A stretch of 64,000 bases of DNA from Cinclus cinclus (GCF_963662255.1 NC_085052.1:38326654-38390653); one strand, 5' to 3'. Shown: positions 1-11,189, counted from the first letter of the stretch. The notes: a model not told the origin generated them from the letters alone. Made by a program: numbers and translations.

Positions 1-70
1 TGTAACAATTAATCCCTGGCCCTTTTAGGCCCATTGGTGTCACAAGGGATCATTAGATTATTAGCCTCCA
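1..70 (+). repeat. Left-edge partial monomer (sub-repeats E and F)
   Basis: The window opens three bases into sub-repeat E (TGTAACAATTAATCCC form) and continues through a full F at 35-70. E has the TTTTAGGCCC tail, so this is not the 221-bp class. The array continues beyond the left edge. Confidence 0.95.
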
Positions 71-291
71 TTGGGTCACAATGGTTCCTTGCTTCTCTTA
101 ACTCCTGTGCTGTCACAATGCATCCCATGCCCTTTTAGGCCACTTGATGTCACAATGAATCATTTGTTTCTTGGCCTCCACGGTGGCATAATAGATCCTT
201 GCTTCTATTGGTCCCCGTGCTGTAACAATCCATCCCTGGCCCTTTTTATACCCCCTGGTGCCACAAGGGATCATTAGATTGTTAGCCTGCA
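71..291 (+). repeat. 221-bp monomer class (TTTTTATA variant), first copy
   Basis: This is the first copy of a monomer class with one extra T in sub-repeat E, which reads CCCTTTTTATACCCCCTGG instead of CCCTTTTAGGCCC. It is followed by an F that begins GGTGCCACAAGGG (cytosine replacing the usual T of GTCA). I count 59 monomers of this class. Others start at 1282, 2713, 4144, 5025, 5466, 6347, 6568, 9868, 10969, 12070, 12950, 13611, 14272, 15373, 16254, 16475, 16916, 17797, 18238, 18459, 18900, 20221, 20442, 20883, 22644, 23965, 25066, 26387, 28369, 29250 and 30571, and on through the right-hand region to 63598. The extra base explains nearly all departures from exact 220-bp spacing. The TTTTTATA run resembles a TATA element, but nothing else suggests a promoter. 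Confidence 0.9.
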
Positions 292-834
292 TTGGGTCAC
301 AATGGTTCCTTGCTTCTCTTAACCTCTGTGGTGTCACAATGCATTCCAAGCCCTTTTAGGCCACTTGGTCTTACAATGAACCATTTGATTCTTGGCCTTC
401 ATGGTGTCATAATGGTTCCTTCCTTCTATAGGTCCCCATGCTGTCAGAGTCCATCCGTGGTCCTTTTGCGCCCCCTGGTGTCAAAAGGGATTCTTAGATT
501 GTTAGCCTGCATTGGGTCACAATGGTTCCTTGCTTCTCTTAACCCTTGTGCTGTCACAATGCATCCCATGCCCTTTTAGGCCACCTGATGTCACAATGAA
601 TCATTTGATTCTTGGCCTCCACCGTGGCATAATAGATCATTGCTTCTATTGGTCCCCATGCTTTCACAATTCATCCCTGCCCCTTTTAGGCTCATTGGTG
701 TCACAAGGGATCATTAGATTGTTAGCCTCCATTGGGTCACAATGGATCCTTGCTTCTCTTAACCCCTGTGGTGTCACAATGCATCCCATGCCCTTTTAGG
801 CCACTTGATGTCACAATGAATCATTTGATTCTTG

Positions 835-848
835 GCCACCATGGTGGC
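835..848. repeat. 14-bp perfect palindrome GCCACCATGGTGGC (first of eight)
   Basis: A one-base change in the C tail (CCTCCA to CCACCA) creates a perfect 14-bp palindrome across the C/D junction. The other copies are at 1826-1839, 2266-2279, 3257-3270, 3697-3710, 4688-4701, 9311-9324 and 11513-11526. All eight lie in the first 11.6 kb and none in the remaining 52 kb. By chance it also contains the optimal vertebrate translation-start context on both strands. On the plus strand the ATG meets a stop after three codons (ATG GTG GCA TAA). On the minus strand it opens a frame of about 22 codons. I regard it as a variant marker, not a coding signal. Confidence 0.85.
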
Positions 849-1171
849 ATAATTGTACCAGGTTTTACTTGGGCCCCATGCTTTCAGAATTCATCCCTGC
901 CACTTTTAGGCCCATTGGTGTCACAAGGGATCATTAGATTGTTAGCCTGCATTGGGTCACAATGGATCCTTGCTTCTCTTAACCCCTGTGGTGTCACAAT
1001 GCATCCCATGCCCTTTTAGGCCACTTGATGTCACAATGAATCATTTGATTCTTGGCCTCCATGGTGGCATAATTGTACCAGGTTTTAATTGGGCCCCATG
1101 CTTTCACAATACATCCCTGCCCCTTTTAGGCCCATTGGTGTCAAAAGGAATCATTAGACTGTTAGCCTGCA

Positions 1172-1281
1172 TTGGGTCACAATGGATCCTTGCTTCTCTT
1201 AACCCCTGTGCTGTCACAATGCATCCCATGCCCTTTTAGGCCACATGATGTCAAATGGGATCCTGGGATTATTAGCCTCCA
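1172..1281 (+). repeat. 110-bp half monomer (A-B-C/F fusion), copy 1
   Basis: A and B are complete (1172-1245). The third sub-repeat starts as C (TGATGTCA) and continues as F (AATGGGATCCTGGGATTA) to 1281. Sub-repeats D and E and the rest of C and F are absent. The junction lies in the GTCA core shared by C and F, as expected for unequal recombination between two sub-repeats of one array. The unit stays in register with the 37-bp sub-repeat period. Confidence 0.92.
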
Positions 1282-1502
1282 TTGGGTCACAATGCATCCT
1301 TGCTTCTCTTAACCCCGGTGGTGTCACAATGCATCCCATGCCCTTTTAGGCCACTTGATGTCACAATGAATCATTTGATTCTTGGCCTCCACGGTGGCAT
1401 AATAGATCCTTGCTTCTATTGGTCCCCGTGATGTAACAATCCATCCCTGGCCCTTTTTATACCCCCTGGTGCCACAAGGGATCATTAGATTGTTAGCCTG
1501 CA

Positions 1503-2933
1503 TTGGGTCACAATGGTTCCTTGCTTCTCTTAACCTCTGTGGTGTCACAATGCATTCCAAGCCCTTTTAGGCCACTTGGTCTTACAATGAACCATTTGAT
1601 TCTTGGCCTTCATGGTGGCATAATGGTTCCTTGCTTCTATAGGTCCGCATCCTGCCAGAGTCCATCCGTGGGCCTTTCGCGCCCCCTGGTGTCAAAAGGG
1701 ATTCTTAGGTTGTTAGCCTCCATTGGGTCACAATGGATCCTTGCTTCTCTTAACCCCTGTGGTGTCACAATGCATCCCATGTCCTTTTAGGCCACTTGAT
1801 GTCACAATGAATTATTTGATTCTTAGCCACCATGGTGGCATAATTGTACCAGGTTTTACTTGGGCCCCATGATTTCACAATTCATCCCTGCCCCTTTTAG
1901 GCCCATTGGTGTCACAAGGGATTCTTAGATTGTTAGCCTGCATTGGGTCACAATGGTTCCTTGCTTCTCTTAACCCTTGTGCTGTCACAATGCATCCCAT
2001 GCCCTTTTAGGCCACCTGATGTCACAATGAATCATTTGATTCTTGGCCTCCACCGTGGCATAATAGATCCTTGCTTCTATTGGTCCCCATGCTTTCACAA
2101 TTCATCCCTGCCCCTTTTAGGCTCATTGGTGTCACAAGGGATCATTAGATTGTTAGCCTCCATTGGGTCACAATGGATCCTTGCTTCTCTTAACCCCTGT
2201 GGTGTCACAATGCATCCCATGCCCTTTTAGGCCACTTGATGTCACAATGAATTATTTGATTCTTGGCCACCATGGTGGCATAATTGTACCAGGTTTTACT
2301 TGGGCCCCATGCTTTCAGAATTCATCCCTGCCCCTTTTAGGCCCATTGGTGTCACAAGGGATCATTAGATTGTTAGCCTGCATTGGGTCACAATGGATCC
2401 TTGCTTCTCTTAACCCCTGTGGTGTCACAATGCATCCCATGCCCTTTTAGGCCACTTGATGTCACAATGAATCATTTGATTCTTGGCCTCCATGGTGGCA
2501 TAATTGTACCAGGTTTTAATTGGGCCCCATGCTTTCACAATACATCCCTGCCCCTTTTAGGCCCATTGGTGTCAAAAGGAATCATTAGACTGTTAGCCTG
2601 CATTGGGTCACAATGGATCCTTGCTTCTCTTAACCCCTGTGCTGTCACAATGCATCCCATGCCCTTTTAGGCCACTTGATGTCAAATGGGATCCTGGGAT
2701 TATTAGCCTCCATTGGGTCACAATGCATCCTTGCTTCTCTTAACCCCGGTGGTGTCACAATGCATCCCATGCCCTTTTAGGCCACTTGATGTCACAATGA
2801 ATCATTTGATTCTTGGCCTCCACGGTGGCATAATAGATCCTTGCTTCTATTGGTCCCCGTGATGTAACAATCCATCCCTGGCCCTTTTTATACCCCCTGG
2901 TGCCACAAGGGATCATTAGATTGTTAGCCTGCA
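1503..2933 (+). repeat. 1431-bp HOR, complete copy 1
   Basis: Units start at 1503, 1723, 1943, 2163, 2383, 2603 (half, 110 bp) and 2713 (221 bp): five full 220-bp monomers, one half and one 221-bp monomer, which sums to 1431. The next copy repeats it base for base apart from scattered single changes, for example CCCATGCCC at 2217-2225 against CCCACGCCC at 3428-3436 in a neighbouring unit position. The unit at 1503 has a distinctive D/E (GGTCCGCATCCTGCC) and E/F (GGGCCTTTCGCGCCCCC) that mark the start of each copy. Confidence 0.93.
2603..2712 (+). repeat. 110-bp half monomer, copy 2
   Basis: It has the same C/F fusion junction as the unit at 1172, and differs in having CCACTTGATG rather than CCACATGATG before the junction. 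It sits at the same place in the 1431-bp HOR, so the deletion happened once and was then copied with the HOR. Confidence 0.92.
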
Positions 2934-4364
2934 TTGGGTCACAATGGTTCCTTGCTTCTCTTAACCTCTGTGGTGTCACAATGCATTCCAAGCCCTTTTA
3001 GGCCACTTGGTCTTACAATGAACCATTTGATTCTTGGCCTTCATGGTGGCATAATGGTTCCTTGCTTCTATAGGTCCGCATCCTGCCAGAGTCCATCCGT
3101 GGGCCTTTCGCGCCCCCTGGTGTCAAAAGGGATTCTTAGGTTGTTAGCCTCCATTGGGTCACAATGGATCCTTGCTTCTCTTAACCCCTGTGGTGTCACA
3201 ATGCATCCCATGTCCTTTTAGGCCACTTGATGTCACAATGAATTATTTGATTCTTAGCCACCATGGTGGCATAATTGTACCAGGTTTTACTTGGGCCCCA
3301 TGATTTCACAATTCATCCCTGCCCCTTTTAGGCCCATTGGTGTCACAAGGGATTCTTAGATTGTTAGCCTGCATTGGGTCACAATGGTTCCTTGCTTCTC
3401 TTAACCCTTGTGCTGTCACAATGCATCCCACGCCCTTTTAGGCCACCTGATGTCACAATGAATCATTTGATTCTTGGCCTCCACCGTGGCATAATAGATC
3501 CTTGCTTCTATTGGTCCCCATGCTTTCACAATTCATCCCTGCCCCTTTTAGGCTCATTGGTGTCACAAGGGATCATTAGATTGTTAGCCTCCATTGGGTC
3601 ACAATGGATCCTTGCTTCTCTTAACCCCTGTGGTGTCACAATGCATCCCATGCCCTTTTAGGCCACTTGATGTCACAATGAATTATTTGATTCTTGGCCA
3701 CCATGGTGGCATAATTGTACCAGGTTTTACTTGGGCCCCATGCTTTCAGAATTCATCCCTGCCACTTTTAGGCCCATTGGTGTCACAAGGGATCATTAGA
3801 TTGTTAGCCTGCATTGGGTCACAATGGATCCTTGCTTCTCTTAACCCCTGTGGTGTCACAATGCATCCCATGCCCTTTTAGGCCACTTGATGTCACAATG
3901 AATCATTTGATTCTTGGCCTCCATGGTGGCATAATTGTACCAGGTTTTAATTGGGCCCCATGCTTTCACAATACATCCCTGCCCCTTTTAGGCCCATTGG
4001 TGTCAAAAGGAATCATTAGACTGTTAGCCTGCATTGGGTCACAATGGATCCTTGCTTCTCTTAACCCCTGTGCTGTCACAATGCATCCCATGCCCTTTTA
4101 GGCCACATGATGTCAAATGGGATCCTGGGATTATTAGCCTCCATTGGGTCACAATGCATCCTTGCTTCTCTTAACCCCGGTGGTGTCACAATGCATCCCA
4201 TGCCCTTTTAGGCCACTTGATGTCACAATGAATCATTTGATTCTTGGCCTCCACGGTGGCATAATAGATCCTTGCTTCTATTGGTCCCCGTGATGTAACA
4301 ATCCATCCCTGGCCCTTTTTATACCCCCTGGTGCCACAAGGGATCATTAGATTGTTAGCCTGCA
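2934..4364 (+). repeat. 1431-bp HOR, complete copy 2
   Basis: Units start at 2934, 3154, 3374, 3594, 3814, 4034 (half) and 4144 (221 bp), the same order and lengths as the previous copy. Near-identity to 1503-2933 over the full 1431 bp indicates a recent tandem duplication of the whole seven-unit block. Confidence 0.93.
4034..4143 (+). repeat. 110-bp half monomer, copy 3
   Basis: It has the same C/F fusion as the copies at 1172 and 2603, with the CCACATGATG form of the first copy. No half monomer is found to the right of this position: all 269 units from 4365 to 63597 are 219-221 bp. Confidence 0.92.
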
Positions 4365-4804
4365 TTGGGTCACAATGGTTCCTTGCTTCTCTTAACCTCT
4401 GTGGTGTCACAATGCATTCCAAGCCCTTTTAGGCCACTTGGTCTTACAATGAACCATTTGATTCTTGGCCTTCATGGTGGCATAATGGTTCCTTGCTTCT
4501 ATAGGTCCGCATCCTGCCAGAGTCCATCCGTGGGCCTTTCGCGCCCCCTGGTGTCAAAAGGGATTCTTAGGTTGTTAGCCTCCATTGGGTCACAATGGAT
4601 CCTTACTTCTCTTAACCCCTGTGGTGTCACAATGCATCCCATGTCCTTTTAGGCCACTTGATGTCACAATGAATTATTTGATTCTTAGCCACCATGGTGG
4701 CATAATTGTACCAGGTTTTACTTGGGCCCCATGATTTCACAATTCATCCCTGCCCCTTTTAGGCCCATTGGTGTCACAAGGGATCATTAGATTGTTAGCC
4801 TGCA
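4365..4804 (+). repeat. 1431-bp HOR, truncated last copy
   Basis: Only units 1 (4365) and 2 (4585) of the HOR are present. Unit 1 keeps the CGCGCC marker and unit 2 keeps TTAGCCACCATGG. At about 4805 the sequence switches to the common monomer type with GAGTCTTGG in C, so this is the right boundary of the HOR domain. Confidence 0.85.
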
Positions 4805-5024
4805 TTGGGTCACAATGGTTCCTTGCTTCTCTTAACCTCTGTGGTGTCACAATGCATCCCATGCCCTTTTAGGCCACTTGATGTCACAATGAATCATTTG
4901 AGTCTTGGCCTCCATGGTGTCATAATGGTTCCTTGTTTCTATTGGGCCCCATGCTGTCACAATTCATCCCTGGCCCTTTTACGCCCCCTGGTGTCAAATG
5001 GGATCCTGGGATTATTAACCTCCA
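4805..5024 (+). repeat. Reference 220-bp monomer: six sub-repeats A-F
   Basis: This monomer shows the internal structure clearly. Sub-repeat A is at 4805-4841 (opens TTGGGTCACAATGG), B at 4842-4878 (TGGTGTCACAATGC), C at 4879-4914 (TGATGTCACAATGA), D at 4915-4951 (TGGTGTCATAATGG), E at 4952-4988 (TGCTGTCACAATTC) and F at 4989-5024 (TGGTGTCAAATGGG). Lengths are 37, 37, 36, 37, 37 and 36. Each has the GTCA core at the same internal position. After the box comes a pyrimidine-rich middle and a tail ending in CC plus one to four bases (CCTCTG, GGCCACT, CCTCCA, GCCCCA, GCCCCC, CCTCCA). The 220-bp unit is therefore most simply an ancient hexamer of a roughly 37-bp ancestor whose six copies diverged before the hexamer was amplified. 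There is one CpG, in E. Confidence 0.93.
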
Positions 5025-5539
5025 TTGGGTCACAATGCATCCTTGCTTCTCTTAACCCCTGTGGTGTCACAATGCATCCCATGCCCTTTTAGGCCACTTG
5101 AAGTCACAATGAATCATTTGATTCTTGGCCTCCACGGTGGCATAATAGATCCTTGCTTCTATTGGTCCCCGTGCTGTAACAATCCATCCCTGGCCCTTTT
5201 TATACCCCCTGGTGCCACAAGGGATCATTAGATTGTTAGCCTGCATTGGGTCACAATGGTTCCTTGCTTCTCTTAACCCCTGTGGTGTCACAATGCATCC
5301 CATGCCCTTTTAGGCCACTTGGTCTTACAATGAACCATTTGATTCTTGGCCTCCATGGTGTCATAATGGTTCCTTGTTTCTATTGGGCCCCATGCTTTCA
5401 CAATTCATCCCTGGCCCTTTTAGGCCCATTGGTGTCAAAAGGGATCATTTGATTGTTAGCCTGCATTGGGTCACAATGGTTCCTTGCTTCTCTTAACCCC
5501 TGTGGTGTCACAATGCATCCCATGCCCTTTTAGGCCGCA

Positions 5540-5547
5540 TGACGTCA
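5540..5547. other. Full CRE-type octamer TGACGTCA, left group (6 copies)
   Basis: The C sub-repeat header TGATGTCA has become TGACGTCA, the palindromic binding octamer of CREB/ATF bZIP factors. Other copies in this group are at 6421-6428, 13685-13692, 14346-14353, 18312-18319 and 20295-20302. Five sit in the sequence GGCCGCATGACGTCAC and one (18312) in GGTCGCATGACGTCAC. All are in 221-bp class monomers whose C tail reads CCAAGG rather than CCATGG. The motif match is exact; whether any factor binds, or the CpG is methylated, is unknown. Confidence 0.8.
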
Positions 5548-6788
5548 CAATGAATCATTTGATTCTTGGCCTCCAAGGCGGCATAATAGATCCTTGCTTC
5601 TATTGGTCCCCGTGCTGTAACAATCCATCCCTGGCCCTTTTTATACCCCCTGGTGCCACAAGGGATCATTAGATTGTTAGCCTGCATTGGGTCACAATGT
5701 TTCCTTGCTTCTCTTAACCTCTGTGGTGTCACAATGCATCCCATGCCCTTTTAGGCCACTTGATGTCACAATGAATCATTTGATTCTTGGCCTCCATGGT
5801 GTCATAATGGTTCCTTGTTTCTATTGGGCCCCATGCCTTCACAATACATCCCTGGCCCTTTTACGCCCCCTGGTGTCAAATGGGATCCTAGGATTATTAG
5901 CCTCCATTGGGTCACAATGCATCCTTGCTTCTCTTAACCCCTGTGGTGTCACAATGCATCCCATGCCCTTTTAGGCCACATGATGTCACAATGAATCATT
6001 TGATTCTTGGCCTCCATGGTGTCATAATGGTTCCTTGTTTCTATTGGGACCCATGCTGTCACAATTCATCCCTGGCCCTTTTAGGCCCATTGGTGTCAAA
6101 AGGGATCATTAGATTGTTAGCCTGCATTGGGTCACAATGGTTCCTTGCTTCTCTTAACCTCTGTGGTGTCACAATGCATCCCATGCCCTTTTAGGCCACT
6201 TGATGTCACAATGAATCATTTGATTCTTGGCCTCCATGGTGGCATAATGGTTCCTTGTTTCTATTGGGACCCATGCTTTCACAATTCATCCCTGGCCCTT
6301 TTAGGCCCATTGGTGTCAAAAGGGATCATTAGATTGTTAGCCTCCATTGGGCCACAATGGATCCTTACTTCTCTTAACCCCTGTGCTGTCACAATGCATC
6401 CCATGCCCTTTTAGGCCGCATGACGTCACAATGGATCATTTGATTCCTGGCCTCCAAGGGGGCATAATAGATCCTTGCTTCTATTGGTCCGCGTGCTGTA
6501 ACAATCCATCCCTGGCACTTTTTATACCCCCTGGTGCCTCAAGGGATCATTAGATTGTTAGCCTGCATTGGGTCACAATGGTTCCTTGCTTCTCTTAACC
6601 TCTGTGGTGTCACAATGCATCCCATGCCCTTTTAGGCCACTTGATGTCACAATGAATCTTTTGATTCTTGGCCTCCACGGTGGCATAATGGTTCCTTGCT
6701 TCTATTGGTCCCCGTGCTGTAACAATCTATCCCTGGCCCTTTTTATACCCCCTGGTGCCACAAGGGATCATTAGATTGTTAGCCTGCA

Positions 6789-8107
6789 TTGGGTCACAAT
6801 GGTTCCTTGCTTCTCTTAACCTCTGTGGTGTCACAATGCCTCCCATGCCCTTTTAGGCCACTTGATGTCACAATGAATCATTTGATTCTTGGCCTCCATG
6901 GTGTCATAATGGTTCCTTGTTTCTATTGGGCCCCATGCGGTCACAATTCATCCCTGGCCCTTTTACGCCCCCAGGTGTCAAATGGGATCCTGGGATTATT
7001 AACCTCCATTGGGTCACAATTCATCCTTGCTCTCTTAACCCCTGTGGTGTCACAATGCATCCCATGCCCTTTTAGGCCACTTGATGTCACAATGAATCAT
7101 TTGATTCTTGGCCTCCATGGTGGCGTATTTGTACCAGGTTTTAATTGGGCCCCATGCTTTCACAATACATCCTAGCCCCTTTTAGGCCCATTGGTGTCAA
7201 AAGGGATCATTAGATTGTTAGCCTGCATTGGGTCACAATGGATCCTTGCTTCTCTTAACCCCTGTGCTGTCACAATGCATCCCATGCCCTTTTAGGCCAC
7301 AGGATGTCACAATGAATTATTTGATTCTTGGCCTCCATGGCGACATAATAGATCCTTGCTTCTATTGGTCCCCGTGCTGTAACAATTAATCCCTGGCCCT
7401 TTTAGGCCCATTGGTGTCAAAAGGAATCATTAGATTGTTAGCCTGCATTGGGTCACAATGGATCCTTGCTTCTCTTAACCCCTGTGCTGTCACAATGCAT
7501 CCCATGCCCTTTTAGGCCACATGATGTCACAATGAATTATTTGATTCTTGGCCTCCATGGTGGCATAATAGATCCTTGCTTCTATTGGTCCCCGTGCTGT
7601 AACAATTCATCCCTGCCCCTTTTAGGCCCATTGGTGTCACAAGGGATCATTAGATTGTTAGCCTGCATTGGGTCACAATGGTTCCTTGCTTCTCTTAACC
7701 TCTGTGGTGTCACAATGCATTCCAAGCCCTTTTAGGCCACTTGGTCTTACAATGAACCATTTGATTCTTGGCCTTCATGGTGTCATAATGGTTCCTTGCT
7801 TCTATAGGTCCCCATCCTGCCAGAGTCCATCCGTGGGCCTTTCGCGCCCCCTGGTGTCAAAAGGGATTCTTAGATTGTTAGCCTCCATTGGGTCACAATG
7901 GATCCTTGCTTCTCTCAACCCCTGTGGTGTCACAATGCATCCCATGTCCTTTTAGGCCACTTGATGTCACAATGAATTATTTGATTCTTGGCCTCCATGG
8001 TGGCATAATAGATCCTTGCTTCCATTGGTCCCCGTGCTGTAACAATTCATCCCTGCCCCTTTTAGGCCCATTGGTGTCACAAGGGATCATTAGATTGTTA
8101 GCCTGCA
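6789..8107 (+). repeat. Six-monomer HOR, copy 1 (1319 bp)
   Basis: Units at 6789, 7009, 7228, 7448, 7668 and 7888 match units at 8108, 8328, 8548, 8768, 8988 and 9208. Shared private variants include CATGCGGTCAC in the first unit, CATCCTAGCCCC in the second and CCACAGGATGTC with ATGGCGACATAA in the third. The sixth unit differs from its partner in C and D. The copy is one base short because of the deletion in the second unit. Confidence 0.85.
7009..7227 (+). repeat. 219-bp monomer with 1-base deletion in sub-repeat A
   Basis: Around 7029-7035 the usual CTTGCTTCTCTTAA reads CTTGCTCTCTTAA, one base shorter. The partner monomer at 8328 is intact, so the deletion is private to this copy. It also removes the usual frame change and produces the longest open stretch in the window (128 codons, 6789-7175), which is a side effect and not a gene. 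Confidence 0.9.
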
Positions 8108-9427
8108 TTGGGTCACAATGGTTCCTTGCTTCTCTTAACCTCTGTGGTGTCACAATGCATCCCATGCCCTTTTAGGCCACTTGATGTCACAATGAATTAT
8201 TTGATTCTTGGCCTCCATGGTGTCATAATGGTTCCTTGTTTCTATTGGGCCCCATGCGGTCACAATTCATCCCTGGCCCTTTTACGCCCCCAGGTGTCAA
8301 ATGGGATCCTGGGATTATTAGACTCCATTGGGTCACAATTCATCCTTGCTTCTCTTAACCCCTGTGGTGTCACAATGCATCCCATGCCCTTTTAGGCCAC
8401 TTGATGTCACAATGAATCATTTGATTCTTGGCCTCCATGGTGGCGTAATTGTACCAGGTTTTAATTGGGCCCCATGCTTTCACAATACATCCTAGCCCCT
8501 TTTAGGCCCATTGGTGTCAAAAGGGATCATTAGATTGTTAGCCTGCATTGGGTCACAATGGATCCTTGCTTCTCTTAACCCCTGTGCTGTCACAATGCAT
8601 CCCATGCCCTTTTAGGCCACAGGATGTCACAATGAATTATTTGATTCTTGGCCTCCATGGCGACATAATAGATCCTTGTTTCTATTGGTCCCCGTGCTGT
8701 AACAATTAATCCCTGGCCCTTTTAGGCCCATTGGTGTCAAAAGGAATCATTAGATTGTTAGCCTGCATTGGGTCACAATGGATCCTTGCTTCTCTTAACC
8801 CCTGTGCTGTCACAATGCATCCCATGCCCTTTTAGGCCACATGATGTCACAATGAATTATTTGATTCTTGGCCTCCATGGTGGCATAATAGAACCTTGCT
8901 TCTATTGGTCCCCGTGCTGTAACAATTCATCCCTGCCCCTTTTAGGCCCATTGGTGTCACAAGGGATCATTAGATTGTTAGCCTGCATTGGGTCACAATG
9001 GTTCCTTGCTTCTCTTAACCTCTGTGGTGTCACAATGCATTCCAAGCCCTTTTAGGCCACTTGGTCTTACAATGAACCATTTGATTCTTGGCCTTCATGG
9101 TGTCATAATGGTTCCTTGCTTCTATAGGTCCCCATCCTGGCAGAGTCCATCCGTGGTCCTTTCGCGCCCCCTGGTGTCAAAAGGGATTCTTAGATTGTTA
9201 GCCTCCATTGGGTCACAATGGATCCTTGCTTCTCTCAACCCCTGTGGTGTCACAATGCATCCCATGTCCTTTTAGGCCACTTGATGTCACAATGAATTAT
9301 TTGATTCTTGGCCACCATGGTGGCATAATTGTACCAGGTTTTACTTGGTCCCCATGATTTCACAATTCATCCCTGCCCCTTTTAGGCCCATTGGTGTCAC
9401 AAAGGATCATTAGATTGTTAGCCTGCA
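8108..9427 (+). repeat. Six-monomer HOR, copy 2 (1320 bp)
   Basis: This is the partner of 6789-8107. It keeps the intact spacing, while its last unit (9208) carries the GCCACCATGGTGGC palindrome and the GTACCAGG type of D in place of the AGATCCTTGCTTCCATTGG form seen at 7888. The right boundary is therefore a switch inside the sixth monomer. Confidence 0.82.
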
Positions 9428-10308
9428 TTGGGTCACAATGGTTCCTTGCTTCTCTTAACCTCTGTGGTGTCACAATGCATCCCATGCCCTTTTAGGCCAC
9501 TTGATGTCACAATGAATCATTTGATTCTTGGCCTCCATGGTGGCATAATTGTACCAGGTTTTAATTGGGCCCCATGCTTTCACAATACATCCCTGCCCCT
9601 TTTAGGCCCATTGGTGTCAAAAGGAATCAATAGATTGTTAGCCTGCATTGGGTCACAATGGATCCTTGCTTCTCTTAACCCCTGTGCTGTCACAATGCAT
9701 CCCATGCCCTTTTAGGCCACATGATGTCACAATGAATTATTTGATTCTTGGCCTCCATGGCGGCATAATAGATCCTTGCTTCTATTGGTCCCCGTGCTGT
9801 AACAATTCATCCCTGGCCCTTTTAGGCCCATTGTTGTCACAACGGATCATTAGATTGTTAGCCTGCATTGGGTCACAATGCATCCTTGATTCTCTTAACC
9901 CCTGTGGTGTCACAATGCATCCCATGCCCTTTTAGGCCACTTGATGTCACAATGAATCATTTGATTCTTGGCCTCCACGGTGGCATAATAGATCCTTGCT
10001 TCTATTGGTCCAAGTGCTGTAACAATCCATCCCTGGCCCTTTTTATACCCCCTGGTGCCACAAGGGATCATTAGATTGTTAGCCTGCATTGGGTCACAAT
10101 GGTTCCTTGCTTCTCTTAACCCCTGTGGTGTCACAATGCATCCCATGCCCTTTTAGGCCACTTGATGTCACAATGAATCATTTGATTCTTGGCCTCCATG
10201 GTGTCATAATGGTTCCTTGTTTCTATTGGGCCCCATGCATTCACAATTCATCCCTGGCCCTTTTTGGCCAATTGGTGTCAAAAGGGATCATTAGATTGTT
10301 AGCCTGCA

Positions 10309-11189
10309 TTGGGTCACAATGGTTCCTTGCTTCTCTTAACCCCTGTGCTGTCACAATGCATCCCATGCCCTTTTAGGCCACAGGATGTCACAATGAATTA
10401 TTTGATTCTTGGCCTCCATGGCGACATAATAGATCCTTGCTTCTATTGGTCCCCGTGCTGTAACAATTAATCCCTGGCCCTTTTAGGCCCATTGGTGTCA
10501 AAAGGAATCATTAGATTGTTAGCCTGCATTGGGTCACAATGGATCCTTGCTTCTCTTTACCCCTGTGCTGTCACAATGCATCCCATGCCCTTTTAGGCCA
10601 CATGATGTCACAATGAATTATTTGATTCTTGGCCTCCATGGTGGCATAATAGATCCTTGCTTCTATTGGTCCCCGTGCTGTAACAATTCATCCCTGGCCC
10701 TTTTAGGCCCATTGGTGTCACAAGGGATCATTAGATTGTTAGCCTGCATTGGGTCACAATGGTTCCTTGCTTCTCTTAACCTCTGTGGTGTCACAATGCA
10801 TCCCATGCCCTTTTAGGCCACTTGATGTCACAATGAATTATTTGATTCTTGGCCTCCATGGTGTCATAATGGTTCCTTGTTTCTATTGGTCCCCATGCTG
10901 TCACAATTCATCCCTGGCCCTTTTACGCCCCCTGGTGTCAAATGGGATCCTGGGATTATTAACCTCCATTGGGTCACAATGCATCCTTGCTTCTCTTAAC
11001 CTCTGTGGTGTCAAAATGCATCCCATGCCCTTTTAGGCCACTTGATGTCACAATGAAACTTTTGATTCTTGGCCTCCACGGTGGCATAATAGATCCTTGC
11101 TTCTATTGGTCCCCGTGCTGTAACAATCTATCCCTGGCCCTTTTTATACCCCCTGGTGCCACAAGGGATCATTAGATTGTTAGCCTGCA
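10309..11189 (+). repeat. Four-monomer block, copy 1 (partner at 15594)
   Basis: Units 10309, 10529, 10749 and 10969 match 15594, 15814, 16034 and 16254 at an offset of 5285 bp (24 monomers). Shared private variants include CTCTTTACCCCTG in the second unit, GTGTCAAAATGC in the B of the fourth and CAATGAAACTTTTG in its C. To the right the copies diverge: 11190 keeps the TATAGGTCCCC D type, while 16475 switches to the 221-bp type seen at 12070. Confidence 0.82.

Larger units (their letters stand above)
292..1502 (+). repeat. 1431-bp HOR, leftmost copy, one monomer short (1211 bp)
   Basis: Monomers at 292, 512, 732 and 952, the half monomer at 1172 and the 221-bp monomer at 1282 match, in order, units 1, 3, 4, 5, 6 and 7 of the HOR copy starting at 1503. 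Unit 2, which carries TTCTTAGCCACCATGG in the later copies, is missing between 292 and 512. The copy is thus exactly one 220-bp monomer shorter. Either this copy lost a monomer or the later copies gained one before amplification. Confidence 0.85.

Noticed and set aside
71..291. TATA-box promoter at CCCTTTTTATACC
   Set aside because: It is a one-base variant of the ordinary CCCTTTTAGGCC sub-repeat tail, found 59 times, with no downstream gene. Kept only as a monomer-class marker.
6789..7175. Longest open frame, 128 codons
   Set aside because: It exists only because a one-base deletion near 7030 joins two of the usual satellite frames; the partner copy at 8108 does not have it.
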